Origin: Thalassotalea_F euphylliae
GTDB lineage: Bacteria; Pseudomonadota; Gammaproteobacteria; Enterobacterales; Alteromonadaceae
Length of the DNA stretch: 64,000 bases
Assembly: GCF_042682785.1 (NCBI RefSeq)
Contig: NZ_JBHUIB010000003.1
Coordinates: 744,001 to 808,000, forward strand
Reading direction: 5' to 3'
The notes below the pieces were generated by a model that saw only the letters and a list, made by a program, of their open reading frames with translations, was not told the origin of the DNA and ran no database searches. A program made the position numbers and the translations under genes. Of this stretch, positions 8,564 to 17,830 are shown piece by piece; the stretch's first letter is position 1; the number at the start of each line of letters is the position of its first letter.

Positions 8564-9421
8564 ATGTTCACGGCAAACATCTGCAAAAAAGCGACAGTCG
8601 CATTAGGCTCTGTATTTTTAATTTCCGGCTGTAGCTTTAGTTTTATCTACAACAATTTAGGCTGGTGGACGAATTGGTATTTAGACGACTATGTATCGTT
8701 AACTGATGAACAACAAGCAGCCTTTGATGATGCGTTTGATGACCTGCATTTGTGGCATCGAAAAACACAACTTAATTTATATGCCGAGCAATTAACTGCG
8801 CTGAAGGCTGAGGTAAATGCTGGTATCACCGAAGAGCAAGTAGACAGTCAATTGGGCACGTTTCGTGAACATTGGGTTACTGCAAGAGAAAAAGCGAAAC
8901 CAGAACTTGTAGAGTTAACTTACATGCTGTCGCCAGAGCAACGAGATACGTTAATAGAAAATTTAGAAGAGAATAATCGTGAAATCTTAGAAGAGCGAGA
9001 AGACCTCTCTGTTGAACAACGTGCTAAAAAAACGTGTCAGTCTCAACAGAAACAATTTCGAAAATGGATCGGTAAGTTAACGAAATCACAGAAAGAGAAA
9101 GTTTGTGAAATCTCTAAAGGTTTTGTGTCTACTTTTGATGAATGGATGACGTATCGAGGTGCGTGGCTTACTGATTTTAAATTAGCGATGTCGCCTGAAA
9201 CTGCCAAGCAAGAATATGAACGTTTATTTGCGGAGCTCATTAGTAACCCTGATCAACTTAAATCTGAAAAATATATTCAAGACCAGGCTGCAAATAACAA
9301 AGTATTCAGTGAGTTGTTTGTTTACTTAATGAATAATTTGACGAAAAAACAGAAAAATAGATTTAATAATCGTATTGATGATTTCATTGAAGATTTGAAT
9401 GATTTGGAAAGCGATAGCTAA
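8564..9421 (+). CDS. DUF6279-type lipoprotein
   Basis: A 285-residue predicted lipoprotein: a short hydrophobic leader with lipobox ISGC (cysteine near residue 23). The mature part is rich in charged residues and predicted helices, beginning SFSFIYNNLGWWTNWYLDDYVSLTDEQ, a start typical of the DUF6279 family of Gammaproteobacteria. A twin-cysteine pair (KKTCQSQQ and EKVCEIS) could form a disulfide. The biochemical role is unknown. It is a single gene, convergent with pyk across a shared terminator. Confidence 0.8.
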   Translation: MFTANICKKATVALGSVFLISGCSFSFIYNNLGWWTNWYLDDYVSLTDEQQAAFDDAFDDLHLWHRKTQLNLYAEQLTALKAEVNAGITEEQVDSQLGTFREHWVTAREKAKPELVELTYMLSPEQRDTLIENLEENNREILEEREDLSVEQRAKKTCQSQQKQFRKWIGKLTKSQKEKVCEISKGFVSTFDEWMTYRGAWLTDFKLAMSPETAKQEYERLFAELISNPDQLKSEKYIQDQAANNKVFSELFVYLMNNLTKKQKNRFNNRIDDFIEDLNDLESDS

Positions 9422-9450
9422 GGTTAGACATTTTCGTAACTTAATTTAAT

Positions 9451-9478
9451 AAAAAAGGGGACTTGCGTCCCCTTTATT
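9451..9478. terminator. Bidirectional intrinsic terminator between the lipoprotein gene and pyk
   Basis: AAAGGGGAC (9454-9462) and GTCCCCTTT (9467-9475) form a perfect 9-bp stem with a 4-nt TTGC loop. An A-run on the left and T-rich sequence on the right let it work for both convergent genes; the U-tract is better for pyk on the minus strand. Confidence 0.85.
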
Positions 9479-9507
9479 GATTTTACATGTTGGTGTAAAA
9501 ACAACGC

Positions 9508-10959
9508 TTATTTCAATAAGCTTTTAGTGACTTTCAGAATTTTCATGGTGTTCGTTGCACCAACGGTTTCCATTAAGTCACCGTGTGTAAATATCACTTT
9601 GTCACCTTCTTTAAGGTTACCCACTTTGATGACTTCTTTTAATACGTCTTTCGATAACGATTGATCGCTAGACTGTTTTGAATCAAACAACACCGGATAA
9701 ACACCGCGATAGATAGCAGTTTTGTTTAACGTTTTGTTGTGGCGAGACAAGGAGTAAATAGGTAAACCAGACGTAATGCGCGACATAATCTTTGACGTTT
9801 GACCAGATTCTGTCAGTGCAATAATGGCTTTAACACCGTTAAGGTGGTTCGCTGCATACATTGCTGAAAGTGCTAACGTTTCAGAAATTTCTTCGAACAT
9901 CAGCTCAATTCTATGTTTCGATGAGTTTACCGATCTGTGTTGCTCTGCACCGATACATACAGAGGCCATCGCTTGGACAGTCTCAACGGGGAATTTACCT
10001 GCAGCTGTCTCTGCAGAAAGCATAACTGCGTCAGTTCCATCAAGTACAGCGTTAGACACGTCCATTACTTCTGCACGCGTTGGCATAGGCTGTGAAATCA
10101 TCGTCTCCATCATTTGTGTCGCTGTAATCACTACACGGTTTAGTTGACGAGAGCGAGCGATTATATGTTTTTGCTTACCGACAAGGGCAGGGTCACCAAT
10201 TTCAACACCTAAATCGCCACGCGCAACCATCACAACATCAGACGCAAGTATAATATCATCCAATACTTTGTCGTCGTTGACCGCTTCAGCACGTTCAATT
10301 TTTGACACTAGGCGAGCCTCACAACCAGCTTCTTGAGCGAGTAACCTTGCTTCACGCATATCTGCTGCATCACGCGGGAAAGAAACTGCTAGGAAGTCAG
10401 CTTGTAATTTGGCTGCTAGTTTAATGTCTTCTTTGTCCTTGGCTGTTAATGCTGGCGCAGTTAAACCACCACCTTGGCGATTAATACCTTTATTATTTGA
10501 AAGAGGACCACCCACTACAACTTCTGTAAAGACGCTCGTACCTTCAGTGCTCAATACTTTTAATTGAACACGGCCGTCGTCCAATAACAAAACATCTCCA
10601 CTGCTAACATCGCCAGGCAATTCTTTGTAATCAATGCCGACTTTTTCCTGCGTACCTTCGCCTTTTGGCAAAGCGGCATCAAGCTCAAACTTATCGCCAA
10701 CATTTAGTTGAATAGGGCCGTTTTTAAACGTAGAAACTCTAATTTTAGGGCCTTGTAAATCGCCTAATATACCAACGTAAATGCCTAATTCTGCGGATAT
10801 TTCACGTACAAGGTTTGCACGATTAATATGATCTTCAGGTGTACCGTGTGAAAAATTTAGACGTACTACATTAACACCTGCTGCAAGTACTTTTTTTAGC
10901 GTTTCTCTATCATCAGTTGCTGGACCAAGTGTCGCAACAATCTTCGTTCTTCTAGGCAT
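9508..10959 (-). CDS. pyk: Pyruvate kinase
   Basis: 483 residues, the usual length for pyruvate kinase (PEP + ADP to pyruvate + ATP). The start PRRTKIVATLGPATDDRETL, VRLNFSHG, the K+/Mg2+-binding region and the active-site segment MVARGDLGVEIG with ITATQMMETMI are all present. A C-terminal allosteric domain is intact. The N-terminus resembles the E. coli PykA (type II) form. The gene lies 63 bp downstream of hexR on the same strand, with a hexR terminator between. In related bacteria pyk genes belong to the HexR regulon, but no HexR box is seen directly before this one. Confidence 0.95.
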   Translation of the reverse strand: MPRRTKIVATLGPATDDRETLKKVLAAGVNVVRLNFSHGTPEDHINRANLVREISAELGIYVGILGDLQGPKIRVSTFKNGPIQLNVGDKFELDAALPKGEGTQEKVGIDYKELPGDVSSGDVLLLDDGRVQLKVLSTEGTSVFTEVVVGGPLSNNKGINRQGGGLTAPALTAKDKEDIKLAAKLQADFLAVSFPRDAADMREARLLAQEAGCEARLVSKIERAEAVNDDKVLDDIILASDVVMVARGDLGVEIGDPALVGKQKHIIARSRQLNRVVITATQMMETMISQPMPTRAEVMDVSNAVLDGTDAVMLSAETAAGKFPVETVQAMASVCIGAEQHRSVNSSKHRIELMFEEISETLALSAMYAANHLNGVKAIIALTESGQTSKIMSRITSGLPIYSLSRHNKTLNKTAIYRGVYPVLFDSKQSSDQSLSKDVLKEVIKVGNLKEGDKVIFTHGDLMETVGATNTMKILKVTKSLLK

Positions 10960-10990
10960 GGTTGTCCTTCGCTAGTAAGTTAGTTTAATC

Positions 10991-11017
10991 AAAAAAGGCA
11001 TACCATTTGGTATGCCT
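10991..11017 (-). terminator. Intrinsic terminator after hexR
   Basis: On the minus strand AGGCATACC-AAAT-GGTATGCCT forms a perfect 9-bp stem followed by six T. It sits 6 bp after the hexR stop codon and only 32 bp before the pyk start, leaving little space for an independent pyk promoter. Confidence 0.88.
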
Positions 11018-11022
11018 GTATT

Positions 11023-11871
11023 TTATTCGCGTCGCTCGAATCTAGAGCTACGTAGACTGTCTTTAACCTTTTTAAGGTTGTCTCTAAATTTGCTGCCACG
11101 TCGAAGTGTAAAGCCCGTCGCTAAAATATCGACTAATGTTAGCTGAGCAATACGTGATGACATCGGCATATATAAATCAGTGTCCTCTGCTACATCCACA
11201 GAAAGGACAAGGCTACATTCTTTAGCCAATGGTGTACCTTCTGTCGTAATACCAATAACAGTAGCATCGTTTTCTTTGGCCAGTGCAGCGACTTCAACCA
11301 ATGATTTTGTGCGGCCTGTATGCGAAATAACAATGACAACGTCGCCTTGTTGACTGTTTATCGCACTCATTCTTTGCATTAGTACATCATCGAAATAAAC
11401 AACAGGCACATTAAAGCGGAAAAACTTGTTTTGTGCGTCATGTGCTACAACGGCTGAAGCACCGAGACCAAAAAACGAAATTTTGTTCGCTTGAGTCAAC
11501 AAATCAACTGCGCGGTTAACAAGCGTTGTATTTAAGCTTTTACGGGCTAATTCTAAACTAGCCATTGTTGACTCAAATATTTTGGCGGTGTACTCATCGG
11601 CAGTATCGTCTTCATCAACGTGACGATTAACATAAGGGGTTCCATTCGCCAGGCTTTGCGCCAAATGAAGCTTAAAGTCAGGGTAGCCTTTCGTGTCTAA
11701 ACGACGGCAAAAGCGGTTAACTGTAGGTTCACTAATGTTCGCTTGCTTAGCGAGTGCGGCTATACTTGCGTGAATAACTGTATTTGGCGACGCTAGGATG
11801 ACTTCAGCAACTTTTCTTTCTGATTTGCTGAATGTATCTAGTTCATTGGCGATCTTTTCTAAAATGTTCAT
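11023..11871 (-). CDS. hexR: HexR, RpiR-family regulator of glucose catabolism
   Basis: 282 residues. The N-terminal RpiR-type helix-turn-helix (about residues 1-77, with NISEPTVNRFCRRLDTKGYPDFK) is followed by a SIS sugar-phosphate-binding domain (about 125-255, with SFFGLGASAVVAHDAQNKF and DVVIVISHTGRTKSLVEVA). In Pseudomonas, Shewanella and relatives HexR senses 2-keto-3-deoxy-6-phosphogluconate and controls zwf, edd, gap and other genes. It is divergent from zwf, and HexR-type palindromes are found before zwf and gapA in this window. That arrangement makes the symbol secure. Confidence 0.95.
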   Translation of the reverse strand: MNILEKIANELDTFSKSERKVAEVILASPNTVIHASIAALAKQANISEPTVNRFCRRLDTKGYPDFKLHLAQSLANGTPYVNRHVDEDDTADEYTAKIFESTMASLELARKSLNTTLVNRAVDLLTQANKISFFGLGASAVVAHDAQNKFFRFNVPVVYFDDVLMQRMSAINSQQGDVVIVISHTGRTKSLVEVAALAKENDATVIGITTEGTPLAKECSLVLSVDVAEDTDLYMPMSSRIAQLTLVDILATGFTLRRGSKFRDNLKKVKDSLRSSRFERRE

Positions 11872-12055
11872 TTAATTATCCAGATCTTTTTTGTAATAAC
11901 TGTAATTAATTTTCTGCCTAAATAACAGAATAAATGAAATTTTCTTTCAAATATGCGCTTAATATAATCTATTCCGCAAAAAATTTGCAAATGTTTAATA
12001 AATAATCAGGAAGAAAAGCTATAATATATGCCATTAGAAAAAGGCTTCTTGGTAT

Positions 12056-12070
12056 TGTAGTAAAATTACA
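12056..12070. promoter_or_regulatory. HexR box 1 upstream of zwf
   Basis: TGTAGTAAAATTACA is a near-perfect 15-bp palindrome matching the HexR consensus (TGTAATnnnATTACA type). It is identical to the box before gapA at 21238. It lies 85 bp before the zwf start and 185 bp before the divergent hexR start. Confidence 0.85.
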
Positions 12071-12116
12071 AAAAGTTCTTTACTGTACTTAAAACAAGCG
12101 CTAAATTAACGGCAAA

Positions 12117-12131
12117 TGTAGTTTAGTTACA
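12117..12131. promoter_or_regulatory. HexR box 2 upstream of zwf
   Basis: TGTAGTTTAGTTACA has the TGTA...TACA arms of the HexR palindrome with a divergent centre. Its start is 61 bp downstream of box 1 (close to six helical turns) and it ends 24 bp before the zwf start codon, where bound protein would block transcription. Confidence 0.65.
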
Positions 12132-12154
12132 ATAGGTAAACTAGAGATAATTAT

Positions 12155-13624
12155 ATGAAAAATGCACAAGGCAACACGGCAGTAGACGTAGTATTATTTG
12201 GCGCCTTAGGTGACTTATCACGTCGCAAATTACTTCCTGCACTCTACCAGCTTGATCTGGCTGGGCTTCTGCATAGTGATACACGCATTATCGGTGTAGC
12301 AAGACATGACTACAGCGACGAAGACTTTGTGTCCTTTACCACAGAGAATTTAAACACTTTTGTGAAAGAGGGCATTAATGAGGATGTGTTCAAACGCTTT
12401 GTCGCACGTTTGGTTTATCAACAACTAGATTTTAAAGAAACTGAAAGTTACGGCGCGCTGGCAGACGTACTTAAGATTAAAAACTGCGAGCACATGTACT
12501 ACTTCTCAACACCGCCGGCTATATACGGTGATATTACAGAAGGGTTATACAACGCAGGACTTATTAACCCGGAAGATCGTGTTGTGATGGAAAAACCGAT
12601 TGGTCACTGCTTAGAGTCGTCTAAAGTGATCAACGACATGGTATCCAAGCATTTTAAAGAAAATCAGATCTATCGTATTGACCACTATTTGGGTAAAGAA
12701 ACGGTACTAAACCTTTTGGTGCTACGATTCGGAAACTCATTGTTCACCAACAACTGGGATCGTAACTACATTGACCATGTTCAGATTACCGTCGCTGAAA
12801 GCGTTGGTATTGAAGGGCGCTGGGGCTTCTATGATGAAGCAGGTCAAATGCGCGACATGGTACAAAATCACTTATTGCAAGTCTTATCGTTGCTAGCAAT
12901 GGAGCCTCCAGCAGATTTAAGTGCTGACAGTATTCGCGACGAAAAACTTAAAGTTATCAAAGCATTGGTTCCTATCACTCGTCAAAATGTGAAAGAAAAA
13001 ACGGTGCGCGGTCAATATACGGAAGGTTTCTTGGGTGGCCAGGCTGTACCAGGTTACCTTGACGAAGAAGGTGCGAATAAAAGCAGCTCGACTGAGTCAT
13101 TTGTAGCCATTAAAGCGGAAATCGATAACTGGCGCTGGACAGGCGTACCATTCTATTTAAGAACTGGTAAAAGAATGCCAGCCAAGCACAGTGAAATTGT
13201 TATTCACTTCAAAGAGCAGCCACATAATATCTTTAAAGATAGCTATGAAGACTTACCAGCCAACAAGCTAACCATCCGTTTGCAGCCAGACGAAGGTGTA
13301 GAGCTTCAAGTTCTCAACAAAATCCCAGGCATTGCATCTCAAATGAATATTCACGAGAACAAGCTTGATTTGAGTTTTTCTGAGACTTACGAAGACGAGC
13401 GCGTTGTTGATGCGTACGAACGTTTAATGCTCGAAGTTATCAATGGAAACCAATCATTGTTCGTTCGTCGAGATGAGGTGGAAGCAGCATGGACATGGGC
13501 AGACAGTATTATTGATGCTTGGTCAGCTAGTAATGATAAGCCAAAACCTTATGCAGCCGGTTCTTGGGGGCCTGTTTCTTCAATATCATTGATCGCTCGC
13601 GACGATCGCCAGTGGGTAGAGTAA
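12155..13624 (+). CDS. zwf: Glucose-6-phosphate 1-dehydrogenase
   Basis: 489 residues. It oxidises glucose 6-phosphate to 6-phosphogluconolactone with NADP+ or NAD+. The nucleotide-binding fingerprint GALGDLSRRKLLPALY lies at the N-terminus (about 16-31), EKPIGH near 147, and the active-site signature YRIDHYLGKETV near 173-184. Length agrees with E. coli Zwf (491). It is the first gene of a five-gene Entner-Doudoroff operon; pgl starts 3 bp after its stop. Two HexR boxes precede it. Confidence 0.97.
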   Translation: MKNAQGNTAVDVVLFGALGDLSRRKLLPALYQLDLAGLLHSDTRIIGVARHDYSDEDFVSFTTENLNTFVKEGINEDVFKRFVARLVYQQLDFKETESYGALADVLKIKNCEHMYYFSTPPAIYGDITEGLYNAGLINPEDRVVMEKPIGHCLESSKVINDMVSKHFKENQIYRIDHYLGKETVLNLLVLRFGNSLFTNNWDRNYIDHVQITVAESVGIEGRWGFYDEAGQMRDMVQNHLLQVLSLLAMEPPADLSADSIRDEKLKVIKALVPITRQNVKEKTVRGQYTEGFLGGQAVPGYLDEEGANKSSSTESFVAIKAEIDNWRWTGVPFYLRTGKRMPAKHSEIVIHFKEQPHNIFKDSYEDLPANKLTIRLQPDEGVELQVLNKIPGIASQMNIHENKLDLSFSETYEDERVVDAYERLMLEVINGNQSLFVRRDEVEAAWTWADSIIDAWSASNDKPKPYAAGSWGPVSSISLIARDDRQWVE

Positions 13625-13627
13625 CGC

Positions 13628-14317
13628 ATGTACAGTATTAACGAATTTGATTCTCGCGAAGATTTAGACCTCGCGCTAGCCGACAAAGTAGCTGATATTT
13701 TAACTACAGCTGTAAAGCAAAAAGGTAAAGCAAGTATTGCGGTATCAGGTGGCTCAACACCTAAAGGTTTTTTTGCAGCATTGTCTAACCGAGATCTTCC
13801 TTGGAAAGATATTACGGTTACTCTAGCTGATGAACGTTGGGTTGATATAAATGACTCTGCAAGTAACACAAAGCTTGTACACGAAAACCTTATTCAAAAC
13901 AAAGCGGTAGATGCCAACTTTTTCCATATTAAGCAAGGTGAAGCATTAACACCTGAAGTGTTGGCAGATCTTAACCTAGCAGCTAATACCATTTTACCGT
14001 TTGATGTCTTGATATTAGGCATGGGTGAAGATGGCCACACAGCGTCTTTGTTCCCTTGTAGTGAAGAAATTCACGCTGCGTTAAGTAGAGATGCAGCACC
14101 TCTGTTGAAAGTTGTGCCAACAACGGCACCACATGACAGAATTACCTTTAGTTATTCGTACCTGGCTAAAAGTGAAAACACCATTTTGCATATTTGCGGA
14201 GACAGCAAAAAGCAGGTGTTAAATAAAGCAATTGATGGCGGCGACAATACCGAAATGCCAATAAGAGCGTTCTTGCATCACCCATCATTACAGACAACCG
14301 TATACTGGGCGGAGTAA
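13628..14317 (+). CDS. pgl: 6-phosphogluconolactonase
   Basis: 229 residues, the DevB/SOL type of 6-phosphogluconolactonase, which hydrolyses the lactone made by Zwf. The sugar-isomerase-like fold motifs ASIAVSGGSTPKGFF (about 37-51), VTLADERWV and ILGMGEDGHTASLFP are present. The last is the family's active-site region. It is 3 bp after zwf and 3 bp before edd, so translation is probably coupled. Confidence 0.95.
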   Translation: MYSINEFDSREDLDLALADKVADILTTAVKQKGKASIAVSGGSTPKGFFAALSNRDLPWKDITVTLADERWVDINDSASNTKLVHENLIQNKAVDANFFHIKQGEALTPEVLADLNLAANTILPFDVLILGMGEDGHTASLFPCSEEIHAALSRDAAPLLKVVPTTAPHDRITFSYSYLAKSENTILHICGDSKKQVLNKAIDGGDNTEMPIRAFLHHPSLQTTVYWAE

Positions 14318-14320
14318 ATT

Positions 14321-16150
14321 ATGAACCCTAAAATTAAAGCCATAACGGAACGTATAATCGAACGCAGTAAGCCGACGCGTAGCGCTTACCTTGATAAAAT
14401 TGACAGAGCAAAATCTGAAACAGTACACCGAGCATCATTATCGTGCGGCAACTTAGCACATGGTTTTGCGGCATGTGGTAAAGAAGATAAGGCTAAGCTA
14501 AAAGGTTTAAACCACTCAGATATTGCAATTATTTCAGCATATAATGATATGTTGTCAGCGCATCAGCCTTATGAATCTTACCCGCCAATCATCAAAAAAG
14601 CGGTAGAAGAGACAGGTGGTGTAGCCCAGTTCGCAGGTGGTGTGCCTGCAATGTGTGACGGTGTAACACAAGGTCAGCCTGGTATGGATCTAAGCTTGAT
14701 GAGTCGTGATGTTATTGCGATGTCAACAGCCGTAGGTCTTTCACACAACATGTTCGATGGCGCATTAATGCTCGGTATATGCGATAAAATTGTACCTGGC
14801 TTGTTAATTGCGAGCATGACATTCGGTCATTTACCCACTGTATTTGTCCCAGCAGGTCCAATGCCTTCTGGTATCCCGAACAAAGAAAAAGCGCGCGTAC
14901 GCCAACAGTTTGCTAAAGGCGAAGTAGGTAAAGAAGAATTGCTAGCAGCAGAGTCGGCTTCGTATCACAGTGCCGGTACCTGTACCTTCTATGGTACAGC
15001 GAACTCTAACCAACTTGTTGTTGAAGTGATGGGTTTACACCTACCAGGGGCATCTTTCGTACAACCAAATGAAGGTTTACGTGAAGAGTTAACCAAAGCA
15101 GCAGCACGACAAGTCACTCGTCTGACTCAACAGTCAGGTAATTACCAGCCGATTGGTAAGATGATCGACGAACGCTCAATAGTAAACGCTATTGTTGCAT
15201 TGCTAGCGACAGGTGGTTCAACAAACCTGACGATGCATATCATCGCATTTGCACGTGCCGCGGGTATTATTATCGACTTCCAAGACTTTAATGACTTATC
15301 TGACGAAGTACCTTTACTAACACGAATATACCCGAATGGCCATGCCGATATTAACCACTTCCAGCAAGCGGGTGGAATGGCGTTGTTATTCCGTGAGTTG
15401 CTTGGTGCAGGCCTATTGCACGAGGATGTTGAAACTATTTGTGGTAAAGGCTTAACGCGTTATACCCAAGAACCCGTACTAGACAATGGTCAGTTAAAAT
15501 GGGTTGATGGCCCAACTGAGTCGGGCGACCCAGAAGTCATTGCTACCGTGGCAAATCCGTTTAAGCCTGACGGTGGTTTAAAAGTTTTAAAAGGTAATCT
15601 AGGTACATCTGTACTTAAAACGTCAGCACTTCGTGACGGTGCAACAGTTATTCAAGCACCAGCAGTTGTTTTTGAAGATCAGCATGATTTAGAAGCTGCA
15701 TTCAAAGCTGGTGAACTAGAAAAAGACTTCGTTGCTGTTGTGCGCTTCCAAGGACCTAAAGCCCGCGGTATGCCTGAATTGCATAAACTGACTCCACCTT
15801 TGGGTGTGCTGCAAGACAAAGGGTATAAAGTAGCGCTAGTGACTGACGGTCGAATGTCAGGCGCTTCAGGTAAAGTGCCAGCAGCGATTCATTTGTGTCC
15901 AGAAGCACTAGACGGTGGTTTAATTGCGAAAGTTCGAAATGGTGACATGATTTCAGTGAATGGTGAAACTGGCGAGTTAATCTTGATGGTAGACGAAGCT
16001 GAGCTTAATGCACGTGAACTGTCTAAATTTAAGGTAAATGGTCACCATGAAGGTATGGGCCGAGAAATATTCGGCTTTATGCGTAATAGCTTAAGTACTG
16101 CAGACACAGGTGCTTGTTCACTTTTCCACACATTAGAGGGTGAACACTAA
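14321..16150 (+). CDS. edd: Phosphogluconate dehydratase
   Basis: 609 residues (E. coli Edd 603). It dehydrates 6-phosphogluconate to 2-keto-3-deoxy-6-phosphogluconate using an iron-sulfur cluster. Conserved cysteine-containing segments are seen: GVPAMCDGVTQGQPGMDLSL, HSAGTCTFYGTANSNQ and LMLGICDKIVPG. The C-terminal TDGRMSGASGKVPAAIH matches the ILVD/EDD family. It sits mid-operon, and glk starts immediately after the stop codon. Confidence 0.97.
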   Translation: MNPKIKAITERIIERSKPTRSAYLDKIDRAKSETVHRASLSCGNLAHGFAACGKEDKAKLKGLNHSDIAIISAYNDMLSAHQPYESYPPIIKKAVEETGGVAQFAGGVPAMCDGVTQGQPGMDLSLMSRDVIAMSTAVGLSHNMFDGALMLGICDKIVPGLLIASMTFGHLPTVFVPAGPMPSGIPNKEKARVRQQFAKGEVGKEELLAAESASYHSAGTCTFYGTANSNQLVVEVMGLHLPGASFVQPNEGLREELTKAAARQVTRLTQQSGNYQPIGKMIDERSIVNAIVALLATGGSTNLTMHIIAFARAAGIIIDFQDFNDLSDEVPLLTRIYPNGHADINHFQQAGGMALLFRELLGAGLLHEDVETICGKGLTRYTQEPVLDNGQLKWVDGPTESGDPEVIATVANPFKPDGGLKVLKGNLGTSVLKTSALRDGATVIQAPAVVFEDQHDLEAAFKAGELEKDFVAVVRFQGPKARGMPELHKLTPPLGVLQDKGYKVALVTDGRMSGASGKVPAAIHLCPEALDGGLIAKVRNGDMISVNGETGELILMVDEAELNARELSKFKVNGHHEGMGREIFGFMRNSLSTADTGACSLFHTLEGEH

Positions 16151-17119
16151 ATGGCTGACGTAGTCAATCTAGTTGCAGATATTGGTGGGACTAACATGCG
16201 TGTTAGTCTTGCTCACGACGATGGTTCAACGAGTGAACTGTCGTTGTATCAGGGTGGCGATTACGACGGTGTAGAGCATGTCCTTAAACATTATATCGAA
16301 GAAAAAGGGCTCCAAGAAAAGAAAATCAATGTGTGCTTAGCTATTGCTTGTCCTGTTGAAAATGATCTTGTTGTTATGACTAACTTACCTTGGAAATTTA
16401 GCAAGCAAGCGTTAAAAACGTCGCTAAATTTAGAAAAGTTATTAGTTATAAATGACTACACGGCAATAGCGCATGCAATACCACAATTATCTGACTCACA
16501 GAAAATTAAAGTGGGGACTGGTGAAGCCATACTAGGTAAACCTATTTCAATTTGTGGCCCTGGAACAGGCTTAGGCGTTGCTAACTTAATTAATGATAAT
16601 GGTAAATGGATTAGCTTAAGTGGAGAGGGTGGCCATGTAGATTTTGCGCCGATCGATAAGCAAGAAATCGACATCTTTACATTCTTACTTACTAAATACT
16701 CTCATGTTAGCTACGAACAATTGCTATCTGGACTAGGTCTTGAACAAATATATCAAGCACTAGCGAGCAAAAACGGTTCGAGTGAGAATTTAGCTGCTAA
16801 AGAAATAACTGCGAAAGCGTTGGACGAAGAATGTGAACTTTGTCAGGAAACGTTAGCGCAATTTTGTCGAATTTTGGGCAGTTTTGCCGGCAATTTGGCG
16901 TTAACTTTGGGTAGTTTTGGCGGTGTCTATATCGCTGGAGGCATTGTGCCACGCTTTATTGAATACTTTCAAAAAAGTGGTTTTAGGCAACGTTTCGAAG
17001 AAAAAGGACGGTTGTCAGGCTTTAATCAAAATATACCTACATACCTTATAACAGAAGCTCAGCCAGGCGTCTTAGGCGCTGCTGCATACCTTCTACAACA
17101 TAATAAAGAGGCATTATGA
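16151..17119 (+). CDS. glk: Glucokinase
   Basis: 322 residues, Glk family (not ROK). ATP-dependent phosphorylation of glucose feeds the pathway. The phosphate-1 motif VADIGGTNMRVSLA is at residues 8-21; the sugar-binding and catalytic region includes VINDYTAIAHAIP; the adenosine loop is ICGPGTGLGVA; and GEGGHVDFAP follows. The stop codon overlaps the eda start in an ATGA arrangement at 17116-17119. Its place inside the edd-eda operon indicates entry of free glucose rather than PTS-derived glucose 6-phosphate. Confidence 0.95.
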   Translation: MADVVNLVADIGGTNMRVSLAHDDGSTSELSLYQGGDYDGVEHVLKHYIEEKGLQEKKINVCLAIACPVENDLVVMTNLPWKFSKQALKTSLNLEKLLVINDYTAIAHAIPQLSDSQKIKVGTGEAILGKPISICGPGTGLGVANLINDNGKWISLSGEGGHVDFAPIDKQEIDIFTFLLTKYSHVSYEQLLSGLGLEQIYQALASKNGSSENLAAKEITAKALDEECELCQETLAQFCRILGSFAGNLALTLGSFGGVYIAGGIVPRFIEYFQKSGFRQRFEEKGRLSGFNQNIPTYLITEAQPGVLGAAAYLLQHNKEAL

Positions 17120-17781
17120 CGGATTCAAAGAATTGGCAAATATCGCCAAAAGAACTATTTGCAATGGGACCACTGGTCCCTGTACTGGTCATTGAAAAAG
17201 TTGAAGATGCGCTCCCTATTGCCGAAGCTCTATTAGCAGCTGACGTAAAAGTTTTAGAAGTTACACTTCGTACGCCATCCGCTTTACAAGTGATTGAAAC
17301 GATCGCTAAAGCAATGCCGGAAGCTGTGGTTGGCGCTGGTACAGTAACAAACCGTGAATTACTCCAGCGCTCTAGAGATGCTGGTGCTAAATTCGCTATT
17401 AGTCCTGGCTTGACAAAAGACTTGTTAAAAGCTGGTAACGAAGGTGACATTGCATTAATTCCTGGTATTTCTTCTATCTCTGAATTGATGGATGGTATTG
17501 ATTATGGTTACGATCATTTTAAGTTTTTCCCTGCTGAAGCTTCTGGCGGCGTGAAAGCGATCCAATCAATTGGTGGTCCTTTCCCTAATATTAAGTTCTG
17601 CCCAACGGGTGGTATTAACCTGAATAATGTTAACAACTACCTAGCGTTGAAGAATGTCGCATGTTGTGGTGGCTCTTGGTTGGTATCTGATAGTATTGTA
17701 AAAGCAAAAGATTGGTCTGCAATTACACAACTAGCCAACGAAGCTATAGCACACGTGTCTGACACGGTGACAGCTAAGTAA
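17116..17781 (+). CDS. eda: KDPG aldolase (2-keto-3-deoxy-6-phosphogluconate / KHG aldolase)
   Basis: 221 residues. It cleaves KDPG to pyruvate and glyceraldehyde 3-phosphate, completing the Entner-Doudoroff route. Motifs: LEVTLRTPSAL with the catalytic glutamate, VVGAGTVTN, the Schiff-base lysine in HFKFFPAEASGG, and FCPTGGIN. It is the last gene of the zwf operon, followed by a strong terminator, and overlaps glk by 4 bp. Confidence 0.96.
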   Translation: MTDSKNWQISPKELFAMGPLVPVLVIEKVEDALPIAEALLAADVKVLEVTLRTPSALQVIETIAKAMPEAVVGAGTVTNRELLQRSRDAGAKFAISPGLTKDLLKAGNEGDIALIPGISSISELMDGIDYGYDHFKFFPAEASGGVKAIQSIGGPFPNIKFCPTGGINLNNVNNYLALKNVACCGGSWLVSDSIVKAKDWSAITQLANEAIAHVSDTVTAK

Positions 17782-17804
17782 AAGCTCAGAATACTCAGTA
17801 AAAG

Positions 17805-17829
17805 AAAGCCCGCTTTTGCGGGCTTTTTT
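17805..17829. terminator. Intrinsic terminator after eda
   Basis: AAAGCCCGC-TTTT-GCGGGCTTT is a perfect 9-bp stem, with the T-run continuing to 17829. It ends the zwf operon. Its left side is A-rich, so it may also serve the convergent tubulin-like gene, whose stop codon is at 17831. Confidence 0.92.
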
Positions 17830-17830
17830 G

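Noticed and set aside
11901..11915. HexR-like sequence TGTAATTAATTTTCT near hexR
   Set aside because: Only 12 of 15 bases and the right arm is not TACA; noted as a possible weak site but not listed as a feature.
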